Shown: positions 18,107 to 27,147 of the stretch, piece by piece
Layout: the number at the start of each line of letters is the position of its first letter
How positions within the stretch are numbered: the first letter of the stretch is position 1
Assembly: GCF_022919175.1 (NCBI RefSeq)
Contig: NZ_CP095043.1
Span: 2,790,001 to 2,854,000, forward strand
From: Leucobacter rhizosphaerae
Lineage (GTDB): Bacteria > Actinomycetota > Actinomycetes > Actinomycetales > Microbacteriaceae
Reading direction: 5' to 3'
DNA length: 64,000 nucleotides
Program-made: the position numbers and the translations under genes
Notes under the pieces: model-generated
Databases searched by the model: none
What the model was told of the DNA's origin: nothing
The model's input: only the letters and a program-made list of their open reading frames with translations

Positions 18107-19475
18107 GCTTGTACGGTACCAGTCGCTCCTGCGGGATCGGCACGCGCCGCCACGGCAGGCGCGTGGGCTCCGCGTCGAGCGACGGCAGCTGGAAGTCGAA
18201 CCGCGACTTCACGGCGAGCAGGATGAGCAGCACCCAGTTGCCCTCGATGAGGAGCCGGCTCTCGGTGAGGGACTGCACCAGCAGGGCGATGATCACGAGG
18301 AACGGCCAGAGCGAGCTCGTCGCATAGGGCAGCGCGGGGCCGTGGCCGCGCCGCGGCTGATCGACCGCGCGGAACCAGGTCCGCCACATCGTGAGCACGA
18401 CGATCGGGGCGAAGGCGAGGAGCCCGACGATGCCGAGCTGGAGCCAGACGTCGAGCCAGGCGTTGTGCGCGCTCATCACCTGCAGGCCCGCCTTGCGGTC
18501 GAGGCTGGCGAAGGGCTCGGCCCACGGCGCCCAGTAGCTGATCCAGCCCCAGCCGAACCAGGGCCGCTGCTCTGCCAGCTCGATGACCTTCTGCCAGGTC
18601 TCGAGGCGCCCCGTCATGTCGCCGCTCTTGCCCAGAAGACCGAACACGGTGTCGCGGGCGAACAGGGTGAGGGCGATCACGGCCGCGAGCAGCGCGCCGC
18701 TCGTCACGTACAGGGGCACGCGCCGTTCGGGGCCGAGACGGCGGGCCCACAGCGCGACCACGAGCCCGACGACGACCGCCGCGAGCGCCACCCAGACCGT
18801 CGCGCCACGGGTCAGCAGGATGGTGAGCAGCGAGAGCGCCAGCCAGCACCAGCCGCTGAAGGGGCGCACGAGTCCGGCGCGCAGTTGGATCGCGAAGATG
18901 ATGACCCCGAGCAGTCCCAGGAATCCGAGCAGCACGGAGCTCGCCACGAGCCCCTGGATCGGACCGCCGGAGAAGAGCAGATCGCGGCTCCAGTAGAGGA
19001 GCTTCGGGGTCTCGCCCTCGGGCTCCTCCATCCACCACGGCAGCAGCGGAGCGCGCACGAACAGCGCGACCCACAGCTCGAAGAGGAACGACAGCCCGAT
19101 GAGGTAGCGCAGCGCCGTGCCGAGCGTGCGCAGCACCTCGTGCCAGCTCAGCACAAACGCGACCACCACCGCGAGCACCGTTGTCGCGAGCTGCGCGGCG
19201 ACTCCGAGCACACTCTCGAGCCGGTACTGCGACCAGAGGATCGAGAGCGCCGCGAGGATCAGGAACCAGTAGATCGGGGCGGGGAGCCGGTACCAGCGGA
19301 AGCGCTCGGGCTTGAGGCGGACGAAGAGCACGATCCCGAGCCCCGTCAGCACCACGGCGAGGGCGAGGAAGGCCGGCCAGCCGACGAGATTGCGTACGCC
19401 GTTGCTCCCGAGGGTGAAGATGAATACGCAGATCGCGTACGCGCTCACGCCCAGTCTCGTCTTGCTCTCGGCCAT
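18090..19475 (-). CDS. O-antigen ligase/polymerase family membrane protein
   Basis: A 461-residue protein with about eleven membrane helices and one large external loop. The loop (LETWQKVIELAEQRPWFGWG, then SAHNAWLDVWLQLGIVGLL) carries the H-N-x-W/L-x-D pattern of the Wzy_C/WaaL superfamily. Such proteins polymerise repeat units or ligate glycan to a carrier on the outer face of the membrane. In this locus it is the best candidate for the polysaccharide polymerase. A TACCAT element 7 nt before the ATG suggests a leaderless mRNA. A small hypothetical gene overlaps its 3' end. Confidence 0.87.
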   Translation of the reverse strand: MAESKTRLGVSAYAICVFIFTLGSNGVRNLVGWPAFLALAVVLTGLGIVLFVRLKPERFRWYRLPAPIYWFLILAALSILWSQYRLESVLGVAAQLATTVLAVVVAFVLSWHEVLRTLGTALRYLIGLSFLFELWVALFVRAPLLPWWMEEPEGETPKLLYWSRDLLFSGGPIQGLVASSVLLGFLGLLGVIIFAIQLRAGLVRPFSGWCWLALSLLTILLTRGATVWVALAAVVVGLVVALWARRLGPERRVPLYVTSGALLAAVIALTLFARDTVFGLLGKSGDMTGRLETWQKVIELAEQRPWFGWGWISYWAPWAEPFASLDRKAGLQVMSAHNAWLDVWLQLGIVGLLAFAPIVVLTMWRTWFRAVDQPRRGHGPALPYATSSLWPFLVIIALLVQSLTESRLLIEGNWVLLILLAVKSRFDFQLPSLDAEPTRLPWRRVPIPQERLVPYKRDPRD

Positions 19476-19482
19476 AGTCGGT

Positions 19483-19488
19483 ATGGTA
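19483..19488 (-). promoter_or_regulatory. -10 element of polymerase gene (leaderless)
   Basis: TACCAT on the minus strand followed by 7 nt and the ATG at 19475. Confidence 0.45.
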
Positions 19489-19543
19489 GAGCATGGCGCA
19501 TGTGCGCCGTGTGGCGTCGATATCGGAGCGCCGGAGGAGCGAC

Positions 19544-20839
19544 GTGCTGATCTTCATCGAGAACACCCCGCGTGCCTACGCCTGGGGCTCTCGGGACGCA
19601 CTCGCCGAACTGCTCGGCACTCCGGCGACCGGAGAACCGCAGGCCGAGCTGTGGCTCGGGGCGCACCCCGGCAATCCCGCGACGATCGCCAAGGCATCAC
19701 CCGCGCGGCAGTCCCTCATCGAGCTCATCGACAGCGACCCCGAGCGCTACGGGTTCGACGGCGGGCAGCTGCCGTTCCTGCTGAAGGTCCTCGCCATCGG
19801 CGCGCCCCTGTCGCTGCAGGTGCACCCGAATCGCGCGCAGGCGATCGCCGGCTTCGCGGCGGAGGATCGGGCCGGGGTGGCTCGGGACGCGCGGGAGCGC
19901 AACTACGGGGACCCGAATCACAAGCCGGAACTCCTCGTCGCCGTCAGCGAGGTGACGGCGCTCAGCGGCTTCCGGAGCCTCACCGATGCCCGGCACGACC
20001 TCCTCGCCCTCGCCGCGCAGTGTCGCGGGCGGGCGTCGGAGGTGCTCGTGGGGGTGGCGGATCGCCTCGCGGGGCACGATGCTCCTGCGCTCCGGCGCGC
20101 CTTTCTCGACTGGTCCTTCAGCGGCGATCCGCTCGTCGCGGCTGCGCTCGCCGCACTCGCCTCCGCGGTCGAGCAGGGCGATGTCTCAGATGACACCGGG
20201 ATCGCGCTCGAAGTCGATCCCGAGCGCGTCGCCGTGCTCCGCGCGCTGGCCGCCACGCACGCCGGCGATCCCGGCATCCTCGTCTCGCTCCTCCTGCATG
20301 TCGTGCGGCTCGCGCCCGGCGAGGCGATCTATCTCGCAGCCGGGCAGCTGCACGCCTACCTCGGAGGCGTCGGGGTCGAGGTGATGGCCGCCTCCGACAA
20401 TGTGCTGCGTGCGGGGCTCACCGAGAAACACGTCGACATCGCCGAGCTCTGCCGAATCGTGGATACGGCGGAGCTCGACGCGCCCCGGTTCCCCGCGATC
20501 GCCCCGGTACCGGGCCTCCGGGCCTGGCGGCCACCGGTCGCCGATTTCCAGCTGCTCCGGGCGCGACTGCACGACGAACTGGACCCGGACGCCCACGGTG
20601 CGCTCCCCGGGAGTGCTCCGACGGTCGAGGTGCCGGCAACGCACCCGCTCGTGCTGGTAGTCACTGCGGGCCGCGTGCGCATCGAGCGCACAGCGGGGCT
20701 CGAGGAGGTCGCGAGCGCCCGCCGCGGGCAGTCGCTCTACGTGTCGGCGGGGGAGCCGATCCACTTGACAGGCGCCGGCGAGGTCTTCCTCGCGACCGTC
20801 GGGGAGCCGCTCGCGGACGACGATCACCCCGACCGGTGA
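19544..20839 (+). CDS. manA: Mannose-6-phosphate isomerase, class I
   Basis: A 431-residue zinc enzyme interconverting fructose-6-P and mannose-6-P, the entry to GDP-mannose. ENTPRAYAWGSRDALAELLG is the family opening. LPFLLKVLAIGAPLSLQVHP gives the Gln-x-His zinc ligands, DPNHKPELLVAVS the Glu ligand, and EAIYLAAGQLHAYLGGVGVE the last His. I chose the GTG at 19544 because GGAGG sits 6 nt upstream and the family begins here; an ATG at 19493 lacks a site. It feeds mannose to the polysaccharide and to polyprenyl-phosphate-mannose. A terminator hairpin follows. Confidence 0.94.
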   Translation: MLIFIENTPRAYAWGSRDALAELLGTPATGEPQAELWLGAHPGNPATIAKASPARQSLIELIDSDPERYGFDGGQLPFLLKVLAIGAPLSLQVHPNRAQAIAGFAAEDRAGVARDARERNYGDPNHKPELLVAVSEVTALSGFRSLTDARHDLLALAAQCRGRASEVLVGVADRLAGHDAPALRRAFLDWSFSGDPLVAAALAALASAVEQGDVSDDTGIALEVDPERVAVLRALAATHAGDPGILVSLLLHVVRLAPGEAIYLAAGQLHAYLGGVGVEVMAASDNVLRAGLTEKHVDIAELCRIVDTAELDAPRFPAIAPVPGLRAWRPPVADFQLLRARLHDELDPDAHGALPGSAPTVEVPATHPLVLVVTAGRVRIERTAGLEEVASARRGQSLYVSAGEPIHLTGAGEVFLATVGEPLADDDHPDR

Positions 20840-20880
20840 CGCGCGCACGACACGTATGCGACACACCCGCGCGTCAAAGA

Positions 20881-20904
20881 CCCTCAAGGCGCTCTTGAGG
20901 GTTT
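20881..20904 (+). terminator. Terminator after manA
   Basis: An 8-bp stem (CCCTCAAG / CTTGAGGG) with a GCGCT loop, followed by TTT. Confidence 0.7.
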
Positions 20905-20916
20905 AGACTCCCCGGC

Positions 20917-20945
20917 TTGACTTGAACGAATCACAACGGTGTAAT
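20917..20945 (+). promoter_or_regulatory. whiB promoter
   Basis: TTGACT at 20917-20922 and TGTAAT at 20940-20945, separated by exactly 17 nt. This is the best consensus promoter in the window. The predicted transcript start near 20952 gives a leader of about 46 nt to the ATG at 20998. Confidence 0.75.
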
Positions 20946-20997
20946 TGTCACTATCGCCGCGCAGCTCGTGCGGCAGTTCGGGATCGGTGAGGAGTGC

Positions 20998-21312
20998 ATG
21001 TTGAACAACTCGGCGCACACTCCGGTTCCCGGCAACTGGTTCGTCGATCCCGTGTTCCTCGGTGTCCCCGGGGTGCGCAAGACCGAGGATGAAGCGCTCT
21101 CGTGGCAGACCGACGCCCTGTGCGCGCAGACCGACCCCGAGGCGTTCTTCCCGGAGAAGGGCGGATCGACCCGTGACGCGAAGCGCATCTGCGAGGGCTG
21201 CGAGGTGCGCTCCGAGTGCCTCGAGTACGCGCTCGAGAACGATGAGCGATTCGGGATCTGGGGCGGACTGTCCGAGCGCGAACGCCGGAGGCTCCGCCGA
21301 GAGGCGATGTAA
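20998..21312 (+). CDS. WhiB-family iron-sulfur transcriptional regulator (WhiB2-like)
   Basis: A 104-residue redox-sensing regulator. Four Cys are spaced C-x22-C-x2-C-x5-C (ALCAQTD, RICEGCEVRSECLEYAL) and bind a [4Fe-4S] cluster. FGIWGGLSERERRRLRREAM is the G-rich turn and basic DNA/sigma-binding tail. The ATG has GAGGAG just upstream. The neighbours (membrane glycosyltransferase, DUF5719, degenerate zincin, and ManA before it) match the mycobacterial whiB2 surroundings. WhiB2 types govern septation and cell division, so a role in cell-wall control is inferred from synteny. Confidence 0.93.
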   Translation: MLNNSAHTPVPGNWFVDPVFLGVPGVRKTEDEALSWQTDALCAQTDPEAFFPEKGGSTRDAKRICEGCEVRSECLEYALENDERFGIWGGLSERERRRLRREAM

Positions 21313-21382
21313 ACGACTCCCTGCGTGTTTGCGGCATGGCCTCCAGGATTGAGCGGCATTCTCTGCCTAGACTGAGGCCGAT

Positions 21383-24370
21383 ATGCGCACCAGAGTGACT
21401 GCCATCCTCGTCGCCCACCGCGGCGGCGAGTGGCTCGACCAGACCATCGCGGGGATCGCGGCTCAGACTCGCGCGCCCGCGGCGATCATCGCGGTCAACA
21501 ACGGCGGCTCGGATGCGGTCGCCGCGCAGTTGCGGGACAGCGGCGCGGAGGTCGTCGTCGGGCTCAGCTCGCGGGTGTCCTTCGGGCAGGCCGTGCAGCA
21601 GGGCGTGCAGGCGAGCCCCGTGAGCGGGGATCCCTCCGACGAATGGATCTGGCTGCTCAGCGAGGATTCGTGCCCCGAGCCCGAGGCGCTCGAGTTCATC
21701 CTGAACCGGGTGCAGCGCGCACCGTCCGTGGTTGTCGCCGGCCCCAAGATCGTCGACTGGGATCACCCCGATCGGATCATCGAGCTCGGCCAGAGCCTCA
21801 CCCGCTACGGCTCGCGGTGGACGCTGCGACGGCAGGAACTCGATCAGCAGCAGTACGACCACATGCAGGACGTGCTCGGCGTCGGCCCCGTGGGCATGCT
21901 GGTCCGACGGGACATCTGGGAGCAGCTCGGCGGCTTCGATCCCGCGCTCGCGGTCTACGACGACGGCCTCGACTTCAGCGTTCGCGCCCGCCTCGCCGGC
22001 CACCGCGTGGAGGTCGCCCCCGATTCGCGGGTCCGCTTCGCGCAGAGCGGCGTCGCCGGTCCCCGGATCGACCGCAAGCGCTCGGTCATGCGCCAGGCGC
22101 ATCGCCAGGCCCGCACCGCCCACCTCCACCGGCGCATCTCGTACGCGCCGGCGCCCGTCGCGTTCTTCGAGTGGCTCGGGCTCCCGCTCTACGCGGTGTT
22201 CCGCGTGCTGTGGTCGCTGATCCGCGAGCAGCCCGGGTACATCGTCGGGGAGGTCGCGGCCGCGGCGAGGACCTTCTTCACCCCGCACGCGATCCTGGCG
22301 TCGCGGCGCCGGATCCGGCAGCAGTCGACGGTGGGCTGGCCCGCGCTCAGACAGCTGCGGACGGACCCGAAGAGCGTGCGCACCGCGCGCATGATCGACC
22401 GCGAGGCGATCCTCGCCTCGACCGGACGGCAGCGCAAAGAACTGCACTTCATCTCGACCGGCGGGCTCGCGGTGCTCGTCGCCGCCACCGTGATCGCGGT
22501 CGCGCTGACCTGGTGGACCTTTGCGTACACGAGCCTGACCGGGGGTGACCTCGCACCGCTCAGCTCGCTCGGCGAGCTGTGGGAGAACACGCGGGTGATC
22601 GACGGGGTGCCCGCCGATCCGTTCACCTGGGTGCTCGCGCTCCTCGGCTCGCTCACGTTCTGGAACCCGTCGCAGATCGTCGTCGTGCTGATGATCGTGG
22701 CGATCCCGGTGACCGCCCTCGGCGGCTGGATCTGGGCGGCGCAGCTCACGGACTCGAACGCCGGTCGTGCGCTCACGGGACTCGGCTTCGCGGTGAGCCC
22801 GGTGCTCCTCGGTTCGATCCACGGCGGGCACCTGCCGACCCTCGTCCTGACCATGGTGCTGCCGTGGCTGCTGCTCGCCGCGACGCGATGCCGCGAGTCC
22901 TGGAGCTGGGCGGGCACCGCGTCGCTGCTCGCTGCGGTGGCTCTCGCCGCAGCACCGGTCCTCATTCCCGCCGCGCTGATCCTCTTGATCGTCGGCCTCT
23001 TCACGAGCGTGCGCGGCATCGGCCGGGTGCTCACCACGGCGATCGTGCCGCTCGTGCTCTTCGCCCCGAAGATCGTCACCAGCCTGATGAACGGGCGCCC
23101 GCTCGACCTGCTCCTCGATCCCGGGATCACCTCACCGTTCGTGCCCGCGACGCCGTGGCACATGCTGCTCGGGTTCCCGACGTTCGGCCTCGAGGGCTGG
23201 GCCGCGATCCTCGACACCGTCGGGCTCGGCGGACCGCCGGCCACCCTGCTCGTCGGGGTGCTCATGCTCCCGCTGGCGCTGCTGGCCCTGCTCGGACTCT
23301 TCACGGGCCGCATCGCGGTCACCCTGCTGAGCGCCCTCCTCGGTGGTCTCGGCATGCTGACGGCTCTCGCGTCGTCGCAGCTCGAACTCAGCACGGTCGG
23401 CCATGAGAGTGTGGCGCTGTGGACCGGCTCGGGTCTCGCCGTCTACTGGCTCGCCCTGCTCAGCCTCGCGGCGGTGGGCGCCGGCACGCTGCGTCGCGCG
23501 GCCGCGCCCGTGGTGTCAGTGGCGCTGATCGCCGCGATCGTCGCCGTGCTGCCGGTCGCGGGCAAGCTCGTCGTGAACGACACTCCCTTCCGCAGCGGCA
23601 CCGCGCAGATGCCCGCGCTCGTGCAGGCCGCCGGTGAGACCGACCCCACCGCGCGCACCCTCGTGCTGACCGCGGTCGATGCGCACAGCGTGCGGGCCGA
23701 GCTCGTCACCGGAACGGGTCTGCGGCTCGATCAGATCCGCACCGCGGCGACGTCGCCGACCGAGACCGCGAGCGATCGCGAGGTCGCCGCACTGGTCGCG
23801 GGGCTCGCGAGTGCCGGGGGCGCCGATATGGCCGAGGCGCTTGCGCAGCAGCACGTCGCGCACGTCCTGCTGCGCACGGGCGGCGATGACGGCGAACGAG
23901 CGGAACTGCAGCGGGTGTTCGATCAGCACGGCTCGCTGGCGAGCGCCGGCACCACCGAGCAGGGGCTCTTGTGGCGGGTCGTGGGTGTCGACACTGCGTC
24001 CGAGGCCACCGGCGATTCCGCGGCCAGCCTCGGCGGCACTTCCCTGAGCGGCCAGACGATCTGGGTGGTGCAGCTCGCGGTGCTGCTGGGGATGCTGCTC
24101 CTGGCGCTGCCGACCGGTGAGGTCACCTGGCGGCCCGAACGGCGCAAACGTCCGTCGCGGAAAGCGCGCCGTGCGGCATCGGCATCTGTCGTCCCGGCGA
24201 CGGTGGGTCCGGCCGCGGCCGATTCCAGTGCGGTGGATCCGGCACCTGCCGCCACCGATCCGGCACCGGTCGCCACTGATCCCGCGTCAGCTGATCCCGG
24301 ATCGGCCGATCCCGCGCCCCCGTCTGCCCCGAACGAGACACCCGGCACCCCGGAGGGAGGCGCACGATGA
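21383..24370 (+). CDS. Giant GT2 glycosyltransferase with C-terminal membrane domain
   Basis: A 995-residue protein. Residues ~1-260 are GT2: TAILVAHRGGEWLDQTIAGI, DEWIWLLSEDSCPEPEALEF and LAVYDDGLDFSVRARLAGH. From ~365 to ~915 there are about twelve hydrophobic helices, then a Pro/Ala/Asp-rich cytoplasmic tail with imperfect DPA repeats (~940-995). TAGACT at 21368-21373 lies 9 nt before the ATG, so the leader is minimal. The next gene overlaps by ATGA. Homologous layouts are widespread next to whiB2 in actinobacteria. The enzyme probably builds an envelope polysaccharide at the membrane, but its substrate is unknown. Confidence 0.9.
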   Translation: MRTRVTAILVAHRGGEWLDQTIAGIAAQTRAPAAIIAVNNGGSDAVAAQLRDSGAEVVVGLSSRVSFGQAVQQGVQASPVSGDPSDEWIWLLSEDSCPEPEALEFILNRVQRAPSVVVAGPKIVDWDHPDRIIELGQSLTRYGSRWTLRRQELDQQQYDHMQDVLGVGPVGMLVRRDIWEQLGGFDPALAVYDDGLDFSVRARLAGHRVEVAPDSRVRFAQSGVAGPRIDRKRSVMRQAHRQARTAHLHRRISYAPAPVAFFEWLGLPLYAVFRVLWSLIREQPGYIVGEVAAAARTFFTPHAILASRRRIRQQSTVGWPALRQLRTDPKSVRTARMIDREAILASTGRQRKELHFISTGGLAVLVAATVIAVALTWWTFAYTSLTGGDLAPLSSLGELWENTRVIDGVPADPFTWVLALLGSLTFWNPSQIVVVLMIVAIPVTALGGWIWAAQLTDSNAGRALTGLGFAVSPVLLGSIHGGHLPTLVLTMVLPWLLLAATRCRESWSWAGTASLLAAVALAAAPVLIPAALILLIVGLFTSVRGIGRVLTTAIVPLVLFAPKIVTSLMNGRPLDLLLDPGITSPFVPATPWHMLLGFPTFGLEGWAAILDTVGLGGPPATLLVGVLMLPLALLALLGLFTGRIAVTLLSALLGGLGMLTALASSQLELSTVGHESVALWTGSGLAVYWLALLSLAAVGAGTLRRAAAPVVSVALIAAIVAVLPVAGKLVVNDTPFRSGTAQMPALVQAAGETDPTARTLVLTAVDAHSVRAELVTGTGLRLDQIRTAATSPTETASDREVAALVAGLASAGGADMAEALAQQHVAHVLLRTGGDDGERAELQRVFDQHGSLASAGTTEQGLLWRVVGVDTASEATGDSAASLGGTSLSGQTIWVVQLAVLLGMLLLALPTGEVTWRPERRKRPSRKARRAASASVVPATVGPAAADSSAVDPAPAATDPAPVATDPASADPGSADPAPPSAPNETPGTPEGGAR

Positions 24371-25761
24371 ACGAGCAGTCCCGAATCCTCCGCGGTGGCC
24401 TGCGCGCCGTCGTCGGACTCCTGGTGGTCGGCGTGTCGGCGACGGCGGTCGTGCTGCTCGGCAGCCTGCCCCTTCCTACCGTCGAGCGCGAGCCGTTGGC
24501 GCTCACGGTCGACACGACGCAGAATACGGATCGCACCCTGGTCTGCGCGGGATCCTTCGCCGAGCTCGGTGCCGACCCGAATCGGCCCGAGGCCGCGATC
24601 CCCACCACCGCCCCGGCGGTGACCGTCGCCGGCGTGGCCGCTGCGACGGCCGAGCTCGCCCGGGCCGAGGGCGGGGCGGGGCTTCCCACCGTGCTGACGG
24701 CTCCCGCCGACGAGCCCCTCGCGGCCGCGCAGATCCAGGCGGTGACGACCGAGACGCTCCGGGGTGTGACCGCCAGCGCATGCACCGAGCCGCTCAACGA
24801 GCAGTGGTTGCTCGGCGGCGCGTCCTCGCTCGGCACCTCCACCACCCTCAGCCTCGGCAACCCGGGCGTCGTGCCGGCCACCGTGCAGATCTCCGTCTTC
24901 GACGAGAACGGCGCCGTCGACGCGGTGCAGACCGCCGGCGTGCTGGTCTCGCCGGGCACCGAGCAGACCGTCTCTCTGAATGGGTACGCGCCCGACCGCG
25001 AGCGACTCGCCGTGCGAGTCGTCAGCACCGGAGCCCCCGTATCCGCGAGCCTGGGCGTGGGGCAGCTGAGCGGGATCGAGCCCTACGCGGTCGACACGGT
25101 CACCCGGCAGGGCGAACCCTCGACCACCCTCGTCGTGCCCGGGGTGACGAACGTGAGCGACCACGAGCACGGGGCCGGCGATGTCGGGGAGGCCGACCTC
25201 TTCAGCGTGCTCGTGCGGGTGCTCGCCCCCGGGGGCGAAGTCGGCACCGCGACCGTCCGCGCGGTCGGAGACGACGGCGCGGAGACCGACCTCGGCGAGA
25301 TCCAGCTCTCCTCGAGCGGTATCGGTGAACTCGGGGTGGAGCACTGGCCCGACGACGCGAACGCCGTGATCATCGACGCGGACGTGCCGGTGGTCGGTGG
25401 GGTGCTCGGCTCCGCGCATGAGGGCGAACAGCGCGACTACACCTGGTTCGTGCCCGCACCCGTGCTGGCGGCGGACGAACCGGTCGCGGTTCCGGTGGTC
25501 ACCGGCGGACGCCTCATCGTCGTGAACCCGGGGGACGAACCGGCAGACGTCACGATTGCGGGGGCGACGGGATCGCCGCGCGAGTGGCGGGTGCCTGCGG
25601 GATCCGCGGTCGCCACCACCAATGCGCCCGCGGATGCGGTGCTGACGAGTTCCGCCCCGGTGGCCGCCGGCGTGCGGTACGTGAAGGACGGCGACATCGC
25701 GGCGTACCCGGTGCAGGCGCAGGATGCGCGCGACGGTGCGCTCACCGTCTATACGCGCTGA
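24367..25761 (+). CDS. DUF5719 family envelope protein
   Basis: A 464-residue protein with one N-terminal membrane helix (GLLVVGVSATAVVLLGSLPL region, residues ~17-36) and a large beta-rich external part. The repeated pattern STTLSLGNPGVVPATVQISV and VAVPVVTGGRLIVVNPGDEP suggests tandem beta-sandwich modules. It is coupled to the glycosyltransferase by an ATGA overlap. The family is conserved between the whiB2-linked glycosyltransferase and the zincin gene. Function is unknown; a partner of the membrane glycosyltransferase outside the cell is the natural guess. Confidence 0.85.
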   Translation: MNEQSRILRGGLRAVVGLLVVGVSATAVVLLGSLPLPTVEREPLALTVDTTQNTDRTLVCAGSFAELGADPNRPEAAIPTTAPAVTVAGVAAATAELARAEGGAGLPTVLTAPADEPLAAAQIQAVTTETLRGVTASACTEPLNEQWLLGGASSLGTSTTLSLGNPGVVPATVQISVFDENGAVDAVQTAGVLVSPGTEQTVSLNGYAPDRERLAVRVVSTGAPVSASLGVGQLSGIEPYAVDTVTRQGEPSTTLVVPGVTNVSDHEHGAGDVGEADLFSVLVRVLAPGGEVGTATVRAVGDDGAETDLGEIQLSSSGIGELGVEHWPDDANAVIIDADVPVVGGVLGSAHEGEQRDYTWFVPAPVLAADEPVAVPVVTGGRLIVVNPGDEPADVTIAGATGSPREWRVPAGSAVATTNAPADAVLTSSAPVAAGVRYVKDGDIAAYPVQAQDARDGALTVYTR

Positions 25762-25834
25762 CCGTTGCTCCGCGCTGACGCGCTGACCGGCGCTGCTCGC
25801 TGAGGTGTTGACCGGCGCCGCTCACTGACGCGCC

Positions 25835-25840
25835 TACACT
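25835..25840 (+). promoter_or_regulatory. -10 element of zincin-like gene (leaderless)
   Basis: TACACT followed by 6 nt and the ATG at 25847. Confidence 0.45.
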
Positions 25841-25846
25841 GGGATC

Positions 25847-26287
25847 ATGGCAGCTCGAGAACGCGTTCCCGGCGCACGCGCGGCCGGGGGAGTCCGGCGG
25901 CACGGCCGTCGCCCGATCCGGTCCTCGATGACCGGCCCAGGACTTCCCGATCCCACGAGCCGGTTCGCCCGTTTCGAGTCCGACGCGCGCGGCGTGGTGG
26001 AGCTGCTGCAGTCGCTCTTCCCCGAGGAGCTCGACGGGGTGCAGATCGGATTCCAGACCGCACCGAGCGGCATCGGTGAGAGCCGGCTGCCCCTGCTCTA
26101 CTCGATCGACCGGGCCTCGCGCACGATCATGCTGTACCGCATGCCCATCCAGCGGGCGCGTGGCCTGCACGTGAACGACGACGAGCACCGCCGCTACTTC
26201 GTCGAGCACTGCGTCTACCGCGCCGTGTGCGAGTACCTTGGGCGCGAGCCGTGGGATCTGCTGCCGGGGCGCTTCGAGCACTTCTGA
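25847..26287 (+). CDS. Metallopeptidase-family (zincin-like) protein, degenerate active site
   Basis: A 146-residue protein of the small zincin-fold family found beside DUF5719 in actinobacteria. LPLLYSIDRASRTIMLYRMP and QRARGLHVNDDEHRRYFVEH match the family core. Where active members have HExxH, this protein has FVEHCVYRAVCEYLG: His is present but the Glu and second His of the zinc motif are not. Proteolysis is therefore doubtful. The first ~40 residues are basic and disordered-looking. A 15-bp-stem terminator follows. Confidence 0.83.
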   Translation: MAARERVPGARAAGGVRRHGRRPIRSSMTGPGLPDPTSRFARFESDARGVVELLQSLFPEELDGVQIGFQTAPSGIGESRLPLLYSIDRASRTIMLYRMPIQRARGLHVNDDEHRRYFVEHCVYRAVCEYLGREPWDLLPGRFEHF

Positions 26288-26298
26288 GACGGACGGAA

Positions 26299-26340
26299 AC
26301 GGCGGTGGCCGGGAAGCATGCGCTCCCCGGCCACCGCCGT
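26299..26340. terminator. Bidirectional terminator hairpin
   Basis: A perfect 15-bp inverted repeat (ACGGCGGTGGCCGGG at 26299-26313 and its complement at 26326-26340) between convergent genes. There is no strong T-tract on either side. Confidence 0.7.
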
Positions 26341-26357
26341 CGTTCGAAGGGCCGGAG

Positions 26358-27002
26358 CTACGCGGCGGCCTTCTCCAGATCGTGGCTGTTGAGCACGCGG
26401 AACACGAGTGCCGCCAGCGCACCGCCCACGAGCGGGGCGACGAAGTAGAGCCACAGGTTCGACCAGGCGAAATCGCCGTGGATCGCGAGGCCGAGTGCGA
26501 CGGCGGGGTTGAAACCGCCACCCGAGATCGGGCCGACGGCGAAGGCGCCGACGACCACGACGGAGCCGATGGCCAGGCCGTAGAAGGAGTTGCCCTCGGT
26601 GTCCTTCGACGTGGCGACGTTGAGCACGACGTACACGAGAATGAAGGTGAAGAGCGCCTCGACGAGGAAGGAGGAGCCGACCTCGATCTCCTTCGCTGCC
26701 TCGGGAGCGGCGAAGATCGCCCCGGCGAGGAGCGCGCCGAGCGCGCCGCCGACGAGCTGCGCGATGACGTAGGCGATGAAGCCGACGCCGTCGAGAGCAC
26801 CACGGATGAGAGCGCCGAGCGAAACGGCCGGGTTGAGGTGCGCGCCCGAGAGGTGACCCGTTGCGTAGATCAGCACCATCAGCGTGAAGCCGATGGCGAG
26901 GGGGGCGAAGTCTCCGGCGTTGTTCACGGCTGCGACGATCGCGAAGACGAACAGGAAGGTCGCGAGCGCTTCCGCCACCGCATTCCGAGCGGTACCAGTC
27001 AT
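26358..27002 (-). CDS. MIP/aquaporin family channel
   Basis: A 214-residue six-helix channel. The two half-helices carry GAHLNPAVSLG and GGGFNPAVALG, so both NPA boxes are intact. In nearly all aquaporins and glycerol facilitators the residue after the second NPA is Arg (ar/R filter); here it is Val, which widens or changes the filter. Start at the ATG with AAAGAGAG just upstream. The family conducts water or small neutral solutes across the plasma membrane. The solute is unclear because of the filter change; glycerol, H2O2 or gases are options. Confidence 0.9.
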   Translation of the reverse strand: MTGTARNAVAEALATFLFVFAIVAAVNNAGDFAPLAIGFTLMVLIYATGHLSGAHLNPAVSLGALIRGALDGVGFIAYVIAQLVGGALGALLAGAIFAAPEAAKEIEVGSSFLVEALFTFILVYVVLNVATSKDTEGNSFYGLAIGSVVVVGAFAVGPISGGGFNPAVALGLAIHGDFAWSNLWLYFVAPLVGGALAALVFRVLNSHDLEKAAA

Positions 27003-27147
27003 TTCGACTCTCTTTCTTGACATCCTGGGAATTTCCACAGGTTTTGTTCAAGTATGGCAAAGAGGCGCGGGAGCGGGCGACCCTTATTTCTCGTCATGTC
27101 GCGCCTCGCGCCGGGATGTCCGGGTTGATCGAGCGTGCGTCGCGCAC

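Noticed and set aside
1..20839. Polysaccharide locus as a recent genomic island
   Set aside because: No integrase, transposase or tRNA flank, and base use looks like the rest of the window.
24230..24345. Repeat-rich Pro/Ala/Asp stretch as a DNA element
   Set aside because: It is the in-frame low-complexity cytoplasmic tail of the giant glycosyltransferase.
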